Made by a program: the position numbers and the translations under genes
The notes under the pieces: generated by a model
What the model was told of the DNA's origin: nothing
The model's input: only the letters and a program-made list of their open reading frames with translations
The model's database searches: none
NCBI GenBank assembly: GCA_023512835.1
Contig: CM042085.1
Coordinates: forward strand, 39,758,324-39,822,323
Direction of reading: 5' to 3'
Origin: Taxillus chinensis
Lineage: Eukaryota > Streptophyta > Magnoliopsida > Santalales > Loranthaceae
DNA: 64,000 nt
Part shown: one piece after another, positions 1 to 11,813 of the stretch
How the letters are laid out: the number at the start of each line of letters is the position of its first letter
Position numbering within the stretch: position 1 is the first letter of the stretch

Positions 1-431
1 CTCAGCCTCATTAAAATGAGCCATGATCTCTAAGAGATGATCCCTAATAGGAGTTCCCACTTTCATGCGACTATTCATAATAGCTCTCACGGCCTCAAAC
101 CGCGCACGAATTGAGATCTCCCCAAACATAGCACTCGTAAAGAATCCATGATATCCTTGGCAGTTCGCATCCCTTGATGTTGTTGTTGCAACACATTGGA
201 CATGGATGCCAACATGTAACAACGCGTCATATCATCGGACGCAATCCACTTATCATAGGCATCCTTTCCGGTTCCGAAGCATTAATGGAGGTTCGGGTGG
301 ACAAGGCTCTGATAAGACAAACTTGTGCTTTTCAGCTTAACACAATATTCGGATTACGCTTCCAATCATTGAAATTTTCACCGGTCAATTTATTTTGGCT
401 CAATAAAACGGCTAAGCGGGTTAAAAGACAT
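1..431 (-). pseudogene. gag: Ty1/copia gag, N-terminal fragment (element A)
   Basis: The start codon on the minus strand is at 431-429. The first residues read MSFNPLSRFIEP, and after a frameshift comes a stretch like LTGENFNDWKRN, the usual opening of copia gag proteins (UBN2-type). Further on, DKWIASDDMTRCYMLASM and a segment starting VLQQQHQGMRTAKDIM match the middle of the same family. Gag would form the virus-like particle that packages element RNA. The reading frame is broken at least twice, and the C-terminus and pol are beyond the window. This copy looks defective. Confidence 0.75.
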
Positions 432-2411
432 TTTCCGAAAATATAAAATATAAAATGTTTTAGAATGGCATACATCATAACTAAATTTAGTAAAATGCAT
501 ATACATTAATGAATGCATGAATGCACAAGTATTAATAAAACCCTAAATCAATACTCTTACTACGAATAACAAAATATCCAGAATCAATAAACCTCCTTTG
601 GGAGAATAAACTTTTTCTTTACTTTGTCGGGACCCTCCCAATTGATTTGGCTTTCCTAAATATCGCATATTCAACCAATTCAATTTTCGTTTATATTTGG
701 TCCACATCCCTTGCAACAGCGCCTCTTTGGAAGATTAATGCAAGAGATCGTGTTGAGTGTATAACCATTATTTCGTGTCTTATTACCTAAACCTTTTGAA
801 TTGCCTAGCTTTGGCGAGGTATCAATCAGCTGGTTTAAATAATAAGTAAACTATCCTTTTAGGAAAATAACTTGAGCCTAGTCCATAAAATCTCTTCGGA
901 GAAACATTAAGACATATACCTTAGTTATTTAATAATGGAGACCATGGGTCTTATTCCCAATAAAACCCTCTCACACTCAATATTTTACAAATTGGGTTTT
1001 TATATTTTTTTAACTCTTAAATAAAATATGATGCATGAAAAATAATATGTAGACGGCACTCCTAATTATATATGTAATGTGATCATGTGATGTGCAATTT
1101 ATAAAACAAATATTAAATAAACTACGGCCGTAATACCAAGGGATCCATCCTATGAAGAAAAATAAAGCAAAAAAAAAAAAAAACAAGACACTCTTGCAGG
1201 CTCTTTATCTTCATCTTTCCTGGTTGATCTTCATTGTCTTCATCTTGCTACAACCTAAATAATTTTAATAGATAACAATTATTCATTAAAATTATCTCTT
1301 ACTTAAAATTAAAATAATTTAATTATGGATAACAATTATCCAATTATAAAATTATTTTTCATTTAAGACTAATATAGATAATTATAGAAAGATCCAATCT
1401 TCCAAAATTAACTATGTCAATATTTTTATTTCCAAAAATTATTCTATCAATATAGAATAAAATTTAATAGATAACAATTATCCATTAAAATTTTCTCTCA
1501 CTTAAATATTTAAATAATTCAATTATGAATAACAGTTATCTAATTATAGAATTATTTTTTATTTAAAATTGATATAACTAATTATAGAAAGATCTAATCT
1601 TTTAAAATTAATTATGTCAACTTTCTATAATTTCTAAATATTATTCCATCAATATAGAATAAACTTTAGAGTATTAAAAATCAGGAAAGTAAATCGGCTG
1701 TGAGAAAACCCGCCGCCGCATGGGACTCCTCCACCACCGGACTGCTTGTGAGAGACTAGGTGGAACCGCCCCTTTTTTTTTAACTGCAGCCATCAGCCGT
1801 CAATGCCAACATCACATGCCAAGAGACCCAATTAATACATGAAGCTTACGTGCAAGGAATCCCAAGCTTCCTCCTTTTTTTTTTTAATTTTTTTTTTCTT
1901 TGTCATACTCGGTCGTTTTGGCATCCCACGTTCAACATAAAAAAAAATGCATCACATCACAGCACCATCTCCATGCTCGGATGAAGAGAATGTGTGCCCA
2001 AACGTTCGAACAAAGGGACTGAAAAAAAAAACTGTTGCGTCTACTTCGGCTCGGCGACTCGTCATCCACTTTTATTCCAGGCTCATGAATATTACATAAA
2101 ATATTTCTATGCCAATTATGGCTTACAAGATGCTAAAAATAAAATAAAGAAACTAGCAGGGAAACACAGTGATAATAGACTGCCCCTCTAGCAAATTACA
2201 TCTCATGTAAATACAACCAAAACTAAGATCCCAAGGCCGGCAAACCATCACAATTAATATATATTAAATCTTTCATCACATGAACAAAATATATAAATCC
2301 ATACACAACCTATAACATACATCTCATGTATAAACATATAATCCCTAGAGTGCCGCTACTTCTATTCATACATCCAGGGTTAAATTAAATAAATTGATTA
2401 ACATGTTTAAA
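432..2411 (-). other. Long AT-rich 5' leader of element A, no gene seen
   Basis: About 2 kb separates the primer binding site from the gag start codon. It is AT-rich, has homopolymer runs and a tandem duplication at 1261-1667, and holds no convincing ORF. Such a long leader is unusual for Ty1 elements; it could contain an intron or an inserted fragment. Confidence 0.6.
1261..1667. repeat. Tandem duplication of about 200 bp, AT-rich
   Basis: Two copies, about 1261-1460 and 1461-1667, begin with the same AATAGATAACAATTAT-like start and keep the same order of blocks (GATAACAATTATCC-like, then TTATAGAAAGATC, then ATTATGTCAA, then CAATATAGAATAA). They differ at scattered sites, so the duplication is not recent. 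Confidence 0.8.
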
Positions 2412-2423
2412 GCTTTGATACCA
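2412..2423 (-). other. Primer binding site of element A (initiator-Met type)
   Basis: The minus strand reads TGGTATCAAAGC, one change from the usual initiator-Met complement TGGTATCAGAGC. It begins two bases from the LTR end at 2426, as expected. Confidence 0.85.
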
Positions 2424-2425
2424 AT

Positions 2426-4241
2426 TGTTGGAATACTGGAATGGGGTTAACGATTAACCGCAGCGGAAACGAATTTTAAAAATTTTATTCCAGCAAACAA
2501 ACAGCAGGATCTAAACATGAATCAATTCGTTTTATTTTGCAAAGAGAGAAAAGAAGAAACCAACCTGAAGAACGGTAAAGCTAGAACCCTCTTCTTTTCC
2601 CTCCAAGAACGAACTCACGATCTGCCTTTGATCGTCCTCGCAGTCTCCTGGATTCAACCACCAAATAGCCTTCTCTGCTATTCACCTTCTCAAGGAGTAC
2701 AATGGTCGTGGCACCCTTGGATCAAAGAACAGAACACCACCTCGCTAGGGTTGGCCGTCACTGTCTCTCTCTCTCTCTTGGCTATCGGTGATTGCACACG
2801 CACACCATTTAACCTAGGAGGCTATGCATCTATTTATAGACCTAGGGTTACCCCCGTGCTATTACGCATACGCCCCCTTTAGTTAAATAATAATAATACA
2901 TATTATTTAAACTATTTAAATAATATAATTATTACAACAAACTAATTAAATAAATATATAATATTATTTATTTATCAAATAAATAAATAATATATTTATT
3001 CATTTAATCACATTAAATGGATAAAATATTTATTATTATTTATTTAATCTAATTAAATAAATAACCATGTGATATATATTTAACTCTTAAATATATATTA
3101 ACACACGTTAATTAATTAGCTCTTAAGCACAACCAAGAGAATTAACTCACAACGATCCAAGACTCCATACAAGAATAAACAGGCTAGCAAGATGGACCAA
3201 ATGGACCCACTTAATCGAAGCTCCAATAAATAATATTTAATTAATTAATCTCATTAATCAATTAAATCATTATTTATTAGTTTTAGTCCGAGCCACGATC
3301 AGGGACTAAAACCGCACTCTAAGATCACGATATGATTACAAGAATCCATAATAAATTATTTGTCCATCGATATAACTGATTTCCATGTGATATGATCCTC
3401 CACTATGATATTCATAATTAGAGACAGTATCAATAGATTCCGTTCAACCTCTCTAATTATATCTTTATCCATGTGTTACCATTAATTCTCTAATCGACCT
3501 ATTCATGATCCAATCATGAATTAGGATTTATAATAAATTATATCTAATATAATTACAAGCGCTTGATTCACCCAAGAATCCCGAATTAAACAACATGGGA
3601 ATATCATTACTCTTCGTATAACGTACAAGTGGATTCCATGCACCTGACTTGACGCTCCCACTATCTATAATATTATATCTCCAAGATATCGAGGTATTTG
3701 AAGCACTAAGCCTCTCACTCATTAATAAGTCAAAAGACATAAATTATAGACATGAGTTAATCAAAACGGTCCTGGATTAAGATTAATCCATAAATCAGTC
3801 ATCTAGCGATAAAATATAAAGTTCTTCATACAATGCAACGGATATTAGTTGAAGAACTTATTCTATCATGGTCCTGTTCAATATGTATGATTACATATCG
3901 GCACTACTATTTGTAAACTCTTTACAATGATCCTAGATTAGATCACTCCCACTATGGAAATAGTCCGCACCACAATCTTATCGAATAGAGCATCCCAAAC
4001 TCTATTAACCGATTGTGAACTAATTTTATACTTAGTCTAATTAAGTGGATCTATTGTATGTGTCTCACACATACCCAAGTAATAGACTTTGATAAGCAAT
4101 GAGATGTTATGATGCTCGGCCACACAAGAAAGCGTAATAATGCAATCTAATAAATATTTAAACAAGAAATATTTCAATTAATCAGAAATAGTCTTTACAT
4201 TATTAGGATTACACATTGCTTTATATAGCACTATCCCAACA
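2426..4241 (-). repeat. 5' LTR of element A, about 1.8 kb
   Basis: The LTR is bounded by TGTTGG at 2426 and CCAACA ending at 4241, a perfect 6-bp terminal inverted repeat. A TATA box on the minus strand at 2839-2830 puts about 1.4 kb in U3 and about 400 bp in R-U5. A CT run near 2763-2778 lies just downstream of the TATA box. About 2880-3280 is very AT-rich with repeated TTATTTA-like blocks. A 1.8 kb LTR is long for Ty1 elements. Confidence 0.85.
2830..2839 (-). promoter_or_regulatory. TATA box in the element A LTR
   Basis: The minus strand reads CTATAAATAG, a near-ideal plant TATA box, at the position in the LTR expected for the element promoter. Confidence 0.65.
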
Positions 4242-5458
4242 AACAGAGTGTAAGAGAGTCCTACTTCTATTTTGTTGTATTTATCTTGTGATAATAAAAC
4301 AAAATACTTCCACTATCTCGGTTATCTTCCTGGTTGATTCTATCACTTAACTAGATAAGTGTTTGTGTCTTAAAAGAAAGAAAAGAGTTTTGATAAGAAC
4401 CTATTCACCCCCCTCCTGCTCCAAGGGACCATCAAGTGGTATCAAAGCGTGTTCTATTTCTTCTAAGTAGAGATCCCACTCTTTCAATCTCGAAATGGCC
4501 GAAGAAAGCAAGATGCTATTCAACACTCGCCTTAACTCCCGGAGGTGCACAGGAGCCCATCCCGAATCGAAGCGGTAGTGAAAATGTCGACCCACCTCAA
4601 CTCTGCTGCCGCCGCTTCTCAACCACAGAGTTACTCGCTTTACTCGACGAAACCGCCCAAATTCACACCCGAGCTTTTCTCCCAAGGGAAAGCTCGCATG
4701 AAGATGTTTATGGTATGCCATGATCATCTTATGTGGCCATGTCTTCATCAGAGATTCCAATTCCGATGACTATCGGAGAACATGGAGTTGAAGGCCAAAG
4801 CAGAGATGCTGAACTTACCAACGATGAAAGAGCCTGGGCGGGGCGCTAGTGAAAAGCTCGGCTTATGTTACATCGTCTTTGGATTCCGAGGCTTTCACGG
4901 ACGTCCAGGGCTGCATGACAGAAAAAGCTGTTTGGGACAAACCGACAATCCTCTATGAGGGGAGTCGGTCCCAGGATACGAACGTGATCTCGTACTCTCG
5001 GACGTAACTTTGAGAGTTTCAATCATAAACTGGGCGAATCACTCGAAAGCATCAATCGGAGATTCGGCAAGCTCATTCTTGAGTTGAAGACTCGTCAATG
5101 AGCACTATTCTCAATCCCGGATAAATGACAAGTTCTTTCGCTCCTTGCCGGATCGCTACTACTCCAAACAACTCGGATGCAATCGACAAGACCGGCAAGT
5201 ATGTTCCCCTTGAAGAACTATATGGAGAGCTGCGGACTCACGAAGTCAGGTTTAAGTACTCGACCGGGATGAGAAAATAACTCGAAAAGAAAAGGGGGTA
5301 GCTCTCAAAGCTGCTGCACGTCTAAACATACCGAGGAATGATGATACGGACGTGTCCGAGAATTTTGACTACGACGAGGAAGAGGAGATAGCTCTTCTCG
5401 TCAAATCCTTTGAGCGATTCCTACGGAAAAGCAGAAAAGGATTCAGGAGACGCTCATC
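4242..5458 (+). mobile_element. Element B': truncated SIRE/Maximus-like copia element
   Basis: This stretch aligns by eye with 51966-53190 of the complete element B: LTR 3' end (4242-4434), primer binding site from 4437 (TGGTATCAAAGC), then gag. The LTR is interrupted on the left by element A. The homology stops inside gag near 5458, where sequence like the start of a Tekay-like LTR begins. Only about 1.2 kb survives here. Confidence 0.85.
4495..5458 (+). pseudogene. gag: Copia gag fragment of element B'
   Basis: The start ATG at 4495 opens MAEESKMLFNTRLNS, matching the gag start of element B at 52225. Conserved blocks follow in several frames: KPPKFTPELFSQ, MFMVCHDHLMWP and FFRSLPDRYYSKQL. 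Several single-base indels break the frame. It is cut before the zinc knuckle present in B. It is non-functional as it stands. Confidence 0.8.
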
Positions 5459-5770
5459 TATATACAAAGTGATCTAGCCATTGTGTGTGGAAAGAAAACT
5501 CCCAAAAACCTGACAATTGCCACTCAAAAGGCATAACTGTGACTAACTCCTCATATTCCAAAACACGGGTCATTACATCCTCTCCCCCTTAAGACTTTTC
5601 GTCATCGAAAAGAAACAACATGCCACTAGAACTGCAAGGAATAACAAACACATGCAACCCATTATGCAAAACTGTAAGCCACAATACAAATGGATCGTAC
5701 ACCGCACACAAGACACATAATAGGACATACGTTTACGGACGTAGCAGAGCACCACCACCGTAATGACCGG
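5459..5770 (-). mobile_element. Fragment I: Tekay-like Ty3 element, LTR start plus 3' UTR
   Basis: On the minus strand this reads 3' untranslated sequence (from about 5770), a polypurine tract (5592-5578) and the first 119 bases of an LTR starting TGTAATGACCCG (5577 to 5459). The same arrangement occurs in element G around 49650-49890. Both edges are abrupt joins, to gag of B' on the left and to LTR H on the right, so it is a rearranged remnant. The right edge is uncertain by about 20 bp. Confidence 0.7.
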
Positions 5771-6527
5771 TGTTTGGGGTTCCGGTAGTTAACCATGTGA
5801 TGGAGTGCACATTGAGGGATGTAAATATCGATGACGACGACGTATGCGCCGAATAGAGCGTTTGATCGTGAGTGGGCCCGATTCGGAGTCGGAGCCCGAA
5901 AGGCTAATTTTGGGATTTTTGTGGTGTGGTCGAGCGACTTTGTATTGGAGGCCTTGTTTGGAAAAACAAACCTCAGTACAGTGATGTACTCATCAAATGG
6001 AACGTTTTGACAGTAATTGAGCTTAATTTGGAGTAGGGACCCTGTGAGGGTAATTTTGATATTTTAACGAAATAAATGTGGGAAAGTATAAATAGAGCGA
6101 TGAAGAACTCAAATCCCTAATTGTCATACGTGCTTGTCTTTCTAGAGACGAAAGAGGAGAGGAGAGAGAAAGAGAAGGGAGAAAGCAAAATTGACGATCC
6201 GGAGCTCAAATCGACCAAAGTCGAGGTAGGGATTCGTTCTTCTCACTCTTATATCATTGATTATGCTTGCTAGAGTAGCTAAAACATGTGAATTAACTCC
6301 CAATTCGTGGAATTGGAAGTATGAAGCCTAGAGTTTGGGAAACTCGATTTATGTTGTTTTGGTATGAATTGATGTTGTTTTGGTAGCCTAAGATGGCTAG
6401 GATGAGTTAGAAAGCCATTTGGGGGATGAATTAATGCTTAAAAATGGAGATTTAACGAGTATAATTGAGTTTTGGGACAAAATTGGGAAGAACGCGATCG
6501 ACGGTTCGCGACGGGGGAACCGCTTCG
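5771..6527 (+). repeat. Fragment H: plus-strand LTR-like sequence with TATA box
   Basis: This stretch looks like U3-R of an LTR. It may start with TGTTTGGGG at 5771, has a TATA box (TATAAATA, 6087-6094), an A+G-rich leader with GAGAGA tracts near 6150-6185 and a GTCGAGGTAGGG block typical of Ty3 chromovirus LTRs. It ends where G inserts at 6528, and any continuation is beyond the right edge of the window. No second copy is present here, so family and start are inferred. Confidence 0.45.
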
Positions 6528-7787
6528 TGTCACGCCCGAATTTCTAACCCAGGAAACCGGTTCGTGACTCCCCTATACCCAACCCGGTGGGTAGGGGGTG
6601 GATGTACAAAACAAATATTCATGCAAGTCAACGTATACATTCACCATCGATAGTCACAAAGATGTAAATTAAATATCTTTATTAATCTTCAACCCAAAAT
6701 AAATGTTCACAACCACACATGTCTTTATTACATTCCAAATCCTTTTACAATGTCTCCCCACGGGGGTTACATCAATTTCCATAAAATAACATAATCGAAA
6801 AGAAACGATAAAACAAATACGGTCTTCCACCTCGAGATTCCACCTAACGCCGTAGGTTCCTGAAAGAAAACACATTACAGGAGGAGGGGTGAGCAACCAC
6901 GACTCGCAGGGGATCGTGTCTCCCCAACCCATCCCATGCTCCTAACATCTACATGCCGGGTGTACAAGTGCGGTGTCGTGATACAATTATTTCAACAAAT
7001 ATAATAGTAAGCCATTAGCAAGAACAAATATTTCAAACAGCCATACAGGCTAGCATATGAACAGTCCCGGGCTTCCACAACTACGGGTTCCAAGAATAGT
7101 CCCGGGCTTCCACAGCCACCGGGTCCCAAGAACAGTCCCGGGCTTCCACAGCCACCGGGTTTCACAAACGATCCTGGGCTTCCACATCCACCGGGTTCCA
7201 CAAAACAGTCCCAGGCTTCCATGACCACCGGGTTTCACAAAAGACAAGACATAGCCTCTCAGGCATAAAACCAAACACTTAGTAGGCACACATTCATAAA
7301 TGTACAAACTCGGCCATTCAGGCATAAAAACAAACACTTAGCATGCACACCTTTACCAACTCACGATTTTAGCCTTACCGGCATATTATCAAACACATAT
7401 CGGGCATATTCACACAGGCATTTTATCGAACATTTAACATGCCTGCCCACCCAACATCGGAATCACACCAAAATGCCATTGAAGGCCAACATTCATATAG
7501 GAGATCACACCTATATGAATTTACATATAAGTATTATAGCAATAACAATGAAAACTTTACAAAATATCCACAAGGCCTAACCCCGAATAGACCAGAAAGA
7601 CAGAACCCTACCTAAAAGAAGATCCTCCTTGCTCTCCCGCTAGATACCGTCCTCCCCCACGCAAGACGCTCCGGCAAAGAACCAGCAGCTCTTCTTCCTT
7701 CCCCTCTCTCTAGCTCTCTCTCTCTCTACGATGGCTACGGGTCGAAGAAAACCCTAACCCTAGAACAAGGAGTCTTCACCTCTTTAT
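6528..7787 (-). repeat. 3' LTR of element G, R-U5 part
   Basis: On the plus strand this starts TGTCACGCCC, the reverse complement of the family LTR end, and runs to the TATA region where D1 inserted. It contains a minisatellite (7061-7241), a CT-rich microsatellite and an ACCCTAACCC telomere-box-like motif near 7750-7760. The rest of the LTR resumes at 49291. Confidence 0.85.
7061..7241. repeat. Minisatellite in the G LTR, five units of about 36 bp
   Basis: Units have the core GTCCCGGGCTTCCACA followed by CCACCGGGTTCCA. The same array occurs at the same LTR position in element E (18991-19174 and 36111-36237). It makes apparent ORFs on the minus strand that I do not regard as genes. Confidence 0.85.
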
Positions 7788-9290
7788 TGTGACAGATTTT
7801 TAGCCTCTCTAAAAGAGCTAGCTAATGTCGTTAAATCTCTCTTCAAGATAATAAATTCCCTAAGTTTGCACTAAAAGAATAGCAGCAAGTAAGGGGTCGA
7901 ACCCACAGGGATTAGCCTAGTTTTCTAGTTCTTAAATCAAAACACCCAATTACTCTTGTTCTATAAAATGTCTTGGCAAAAAGTTCTCTTTTTTAAACTA
8001 AAGATCTAATTTTTATGTGGTTTTCTAAAATATCAAAGAAAGCAAGTTGTTTTTAGGACTAAGATTCAAGGATTAAAGGTATCTAGGGTCACAACTTCAC
8101 CTCCCTATGCTACTTCTACTGATTATAAGGTTCTTGAGATTATTTAATTGATAACATGCCATAACTAAGCCAAGGTTCTACAAATGGTCATTGAAGACCT
8201 CTAAGTCTTTATCTACTGAATGGTCATCATAAGACCAACATACAAAGCATAATTATAATACTCATGACAGGATAATGGTCACACCAATTACAAATATGTT
8301 ATGAATCAAAGATCAGCCTCGGACTAAGGCTAAGAAAACCCAGTGTACACCCCCGAGATATTAAAAGATGAAGAACATATTCATAAAACATGCAATCTCA
8401 ATTAAACAAACCCAATATTCAAATAATCGGTTTAACAACTTAGGAGGCTACATTGCTCCCCTAGATTAAAAGACTACTCACGCATGATTACAAGCAAACA
8501 CAAGCAAGAAAAACTCAACATCTTCTTCTAATCACCCACGCAGCAGAGCTTAATCCAAGTTTCCAAAATCACGACTGCTCCCTAGGTTTCCTCCAAAACG
8601 TGAAACCCTGCAAAAATCTCCAAAACGTGAAGCCTCCAACATGTTGTCAAAAACCCCTCTTCCAAGGACGTGTAGACCTCCTTTTATAGCTTCTGGATGG
8701 CCTAAATCTTTGTATTATAAAGTGTACCCTAGCCCATCTGTCACAACTTATCAAAACGACGTAGTTTTGATAAGTGACACTTCCAACATTAAAATCTCTC
8801 AATCTAAGCACAATATGAACAAGGTCCTTCAGGAAAGAATGATCAGCATAACAAAACGATCGAATCGGTGTAAAAATATGGCTGCACGTCAATTTGAACG
8901 TCATATGCCCAATTGCGTGCAGCTTAAATTAGGTGAAATTCTTCCCCAAGCTTCCTTGAATCATGTAGAAGGCTGGTATGCAATAATATGCTTGCACGCC
9001 AATTGGTCCAATTGGCGTTCAAGGCCTTTGCTCTGAAACTTCTGTGGAAGGTAGAGGACATCATTCCCGAGAAACTTTAATTCCGCATGCCAATTCATTT
9101 GAGGCCATCTACGTAGTCAAAATTAATCTCGAAAAACGACAAAACAATCTAAAAAGCGCATACATATGCAAATAACATCTTCTTAGGGGTTAGAGCAAAT
9201 ATAAATGAAATATGATACAATAAGGCTCTAATCATGCTCTTTAACACCCCTAAATAAGCAATAGAATAACGGCATAAATGCATGTTATGA
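7788..9290 (-). repeat. 3' LTR of element D1
   Basis: The plus strand begins TGTGACAGATTTTTAGCC and ends GTTATGA, where the partner LTR ends GTTATCA. A TATA box reads GCTATAAAAG on the minus strand at 8690-8681. Upstream of it (plus-strand 8747-8774) is a palindrome with 12-bp arms, ACTTATCAAAAC and GTTTTGATAAGT. The two D1 LTRs differ at scattered positions over the stretches I compared, so the insertion is not brand new. Confidence 0.9.
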
Positions 9291-10127
9291 AATACATCAC
9301 ACTTGAACCATTGCTTGTCCTCAAGCATGGGAAATAAAATAAACACTCGGTCAACCGGAAGAAAAATAAAATAACAATCAAAGAGAATCATGGTTTCCTA
9401 AGCATGCACTCTATCATGATGAAATGGGAATTTAAGCAACCAAAATGAGTCATAGCTTAGTTCATTCATATCCATATTCTTAAGTCCAACAACCATGTAA
9501 TCTCAGCACTGAAAATTCAGATATCAACAAGTATTCCATGATAAAATAGCACCTAGTTTCCCTTTAAGTTCTCACCAATGATAAAGCTGCCTCACTCAAA
9601 TATAAATTCTCTTTTCTTTCAATCTCAAGCCCAATGACAAGTACCTAACAATTAACAAAGGATTGATAAACTCCTTACTACATTCACCATCGGCTATTGA
9701 TTAAGTACTTTCCAAGCAATCATAAGAGTTCCCTATTGTGCTCATCAAAGAAAACACACTCTCTATTCTACTTTATTTGAAACTCACACGCTATTCAAAT
9801 CTCGATAAACTCACACTCTACTCTAATAAGCGATAAAACACACCTTGAGCCTAAGAATTGAGCTCAACACTCTCAAAACAAACAAAACTCGACCATTGTG
9901 GCTACAAAACTAACTAATTACTCATATAAACATCAAGCCATTGTGGCTTTTATTTTAAATCTCTCTTTTCTTTTCTTTTTTTTTTTTTTTCACACTTCTT
10001 TTAAGTAATAACCTTACAAGGTTGCATTTTATGCTCTCCCTTGATGGATTATTCACTCTTTTTATTTATGCTCACTTTTTCTTTTTGCCCTTTTTTTTTC
10101 TCAATTGCAATGAAATAACAATACTTC

Positions 10128-11813
10128 TAGTAAGGACCCGTACCTTGAGTTAGTCGATTTGCCTTCCGAGTAGAGTTTTTCTAGATTTTGACCTAGTGAA
10201 TGGACTCCAATGAATTCATGTGCAAAAGGAAAGATGCTTAGAATGATGTCCTCTATCTACCACGAAGTTTCAGCCAAACGGACGTGTATGTGAGGTGCAC
10301 GTGAAATGGGTCCAATTCACGTGTAAGTGTGGTTGTCTTAAATGAGGTAAGGAGACTAGGGGTGAAGTTTGAGAGCATTTGGAGTGCATATGGAGTTGCA
10401 CGTGAATTGGGGAATTCACGTTCAAATTGGCGTGCGGCCATATTCTTGCATGGTTCCCTTGGTTTTGTCATTCTAATGATCTTTCTCCAAAGGACCATGT
10501 TGAAATTCGAGTATTTTGGCCTATATGGGTGCGGAAAGGTGCTAACTTGTGTGATCAAAACTACGTCGTTTTGATGCTTTGGGATTCACTTAATCAAAAC
10601 TACGTCGTTTTGATGTTGTGTTGTCTCATATAAGGAGGAGAAGCCCCTCTGTTTTAGGGTTAGGGTTTGTTGCTCCAGCCGTGCGCAGAGAGAGAGAGAG
10701 AGAGAGGGAAGGAGGGCTCCCGGGTTCTTGCGGGCGTCTTTGCGTGGGTGGTCGGTGCTCCGTGGGTGGACGGCGTTCGACGTGGGATCGGGACATTGCT
10801 GTGTTGTTGCGTTTTACTTGAGGTAGGGTTCCGTTCTTCCTAAATCCTCCTCTGTCCTAGGGTCCTAGGGCGATTATGGGTTATATTCATTATATATACA
10901 TATGTAATCCATATAGGTGTGATCTCTATATGGATGTTGGCCTTGATGGCATTTTGGTGTGATTCGTGGATTACATGCTATATGTTTGATGAAATGCCTG
11001 TGTGAATTTAGCGGGTGTATATGCCCATTACGTGTTCGGTAATATGTGTGCATTTGGACTTGTGGTTTAGTGTATGTATGTATGCTGTGTGTACGTTACA
11101 TGGCCTGAATGGTGGGTTTGTGCACTTGTGAACGGGTGCACACCAAGTGTTTGGTTGTATGCTTGAGTGACCGTGGTGTGTGTTGTGTGCTTGACGGTCT
11201 ATCTGGCTCCGAAGAGGCGATTAAACTACTTTGCTAGAGGCGGTTAAACCAATGCCCGAAGAGGCGGTTAAACTACTTTGCCTGAGAGGCGGTTAAATCG
11301 GTGGCCTGAAGAGGCGGTTAAACTACTTGCTTGAGATGCGTTTTGTTAGCTGTGTGGCGGTGGAAGATTATAATTGTTGATGTGGTTGTTATTATGTCCG
11401 TTGAAATTATTGTAACACGACACCGCACTTGTACACATGGCATGTAGATGCTAGGAGCATGGGATGGGTTGGGAGACATGATCCCTACGAGCTGTGGTTG
11501 CTCACCCCTCTACTTGTGTTTGTTTTCCAGGGACCTACAGGCGTTAGGTGGATACACCAAGGTGGAAGACTATAATCATTTTTACTCTCTTCCATTTATG
11601 TTTTGTTTTTCTTATGGAAATTGATGTAACCCAAATGGGAAAAGATTTTGTTGTAATAAACTGGTTTGGATTGCTTATATGAACATTTCTTTCTTGAATG
11701 TTGTGGATGTTTAAAATGTGATATTCTTGGTTTGTATCCTAACCCCTTTGCCCTCCGTGTGGGTAAGGGAGTCACGTACCGGTTTCCTCGGGTTGGAAAT
11801 CCGGTGCGTGACA
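10128..11813 (+). repeat. Solo LTR J (Tekay-like family), plus strand
   Basis: It matches the 3' LTR of element C along its length, from TAAGGACCCGTACC near 10131 to GCGTGACA at 11813. The first bases are altered (TAGTAAGG instead of TGTAAGG). It has two ACGT palindromes (10554-10575, 10593-10614), a TATA-like CATATAAGG (10627-10635), a telomere-like TTTTAGGGTTAGGG (10652-10665), a GA microsatellite and a five-unit minisatellite (11211-11335). No internal sequence is attached, so it is a solo LTR. Flanks ACTTC (10123-10127) and CTTAC (11814-11818) are only a rough duplication. Confidence 0.85.
11211..11335. repeat. Minisatellite GAAGAGGCGGTTAAA in LTR J
   Basis: Five imperfect units of about 22-28 bp share the core GAGGCGGTTAAA. 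The C LTR has three cleaner 26-bp units at 28405-28482. Confidence 0.85.

Larger units (their letters stand above)
1..4241 (-). mobile_element. Element A: Ty1/copia retrotransposon, 5' part only
   Basis: Reading the minus strand from 4241 down, the order is a 5' LTR (4241-2426), an initiator-Met type primer binding site (2423-2412), a long AT-rich leader, and the start of a copia-type gag that runs off the left edge. The LTR ends are the inverted pair TGTTGG and CCAACA. The base after the LTR (4242) continues a SIRE-like LTR also seen whole at 50969-52164, so A inserted into that older element. The other LTR and the second duplication copy lie outside the window. The superfamily is secure from gag and PBS; the lineage is not. 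Confidence 0.85.

Noticed and set aside
2517..2882. 121-residue plus-strand ORF in the A LTR
   Set aside because: It lies antisense across the TATA and leader of the LTR, has no family resemblance and is explained by LTR sequence.
3528..3740. 70-residue minus-strand ORF within the U3 of A
   Set aside because: It is in sense with the element but inside the LTR, short, and has no recognisable domain; chance is likely.
6669..7337. Minus-strand ORFs with Gly/Trp/Pro repeats
   Set aside because: They are translations of the 36-bp LTR minisatellite; the same artefact recurs at 18925-19287 and 36039-36354.
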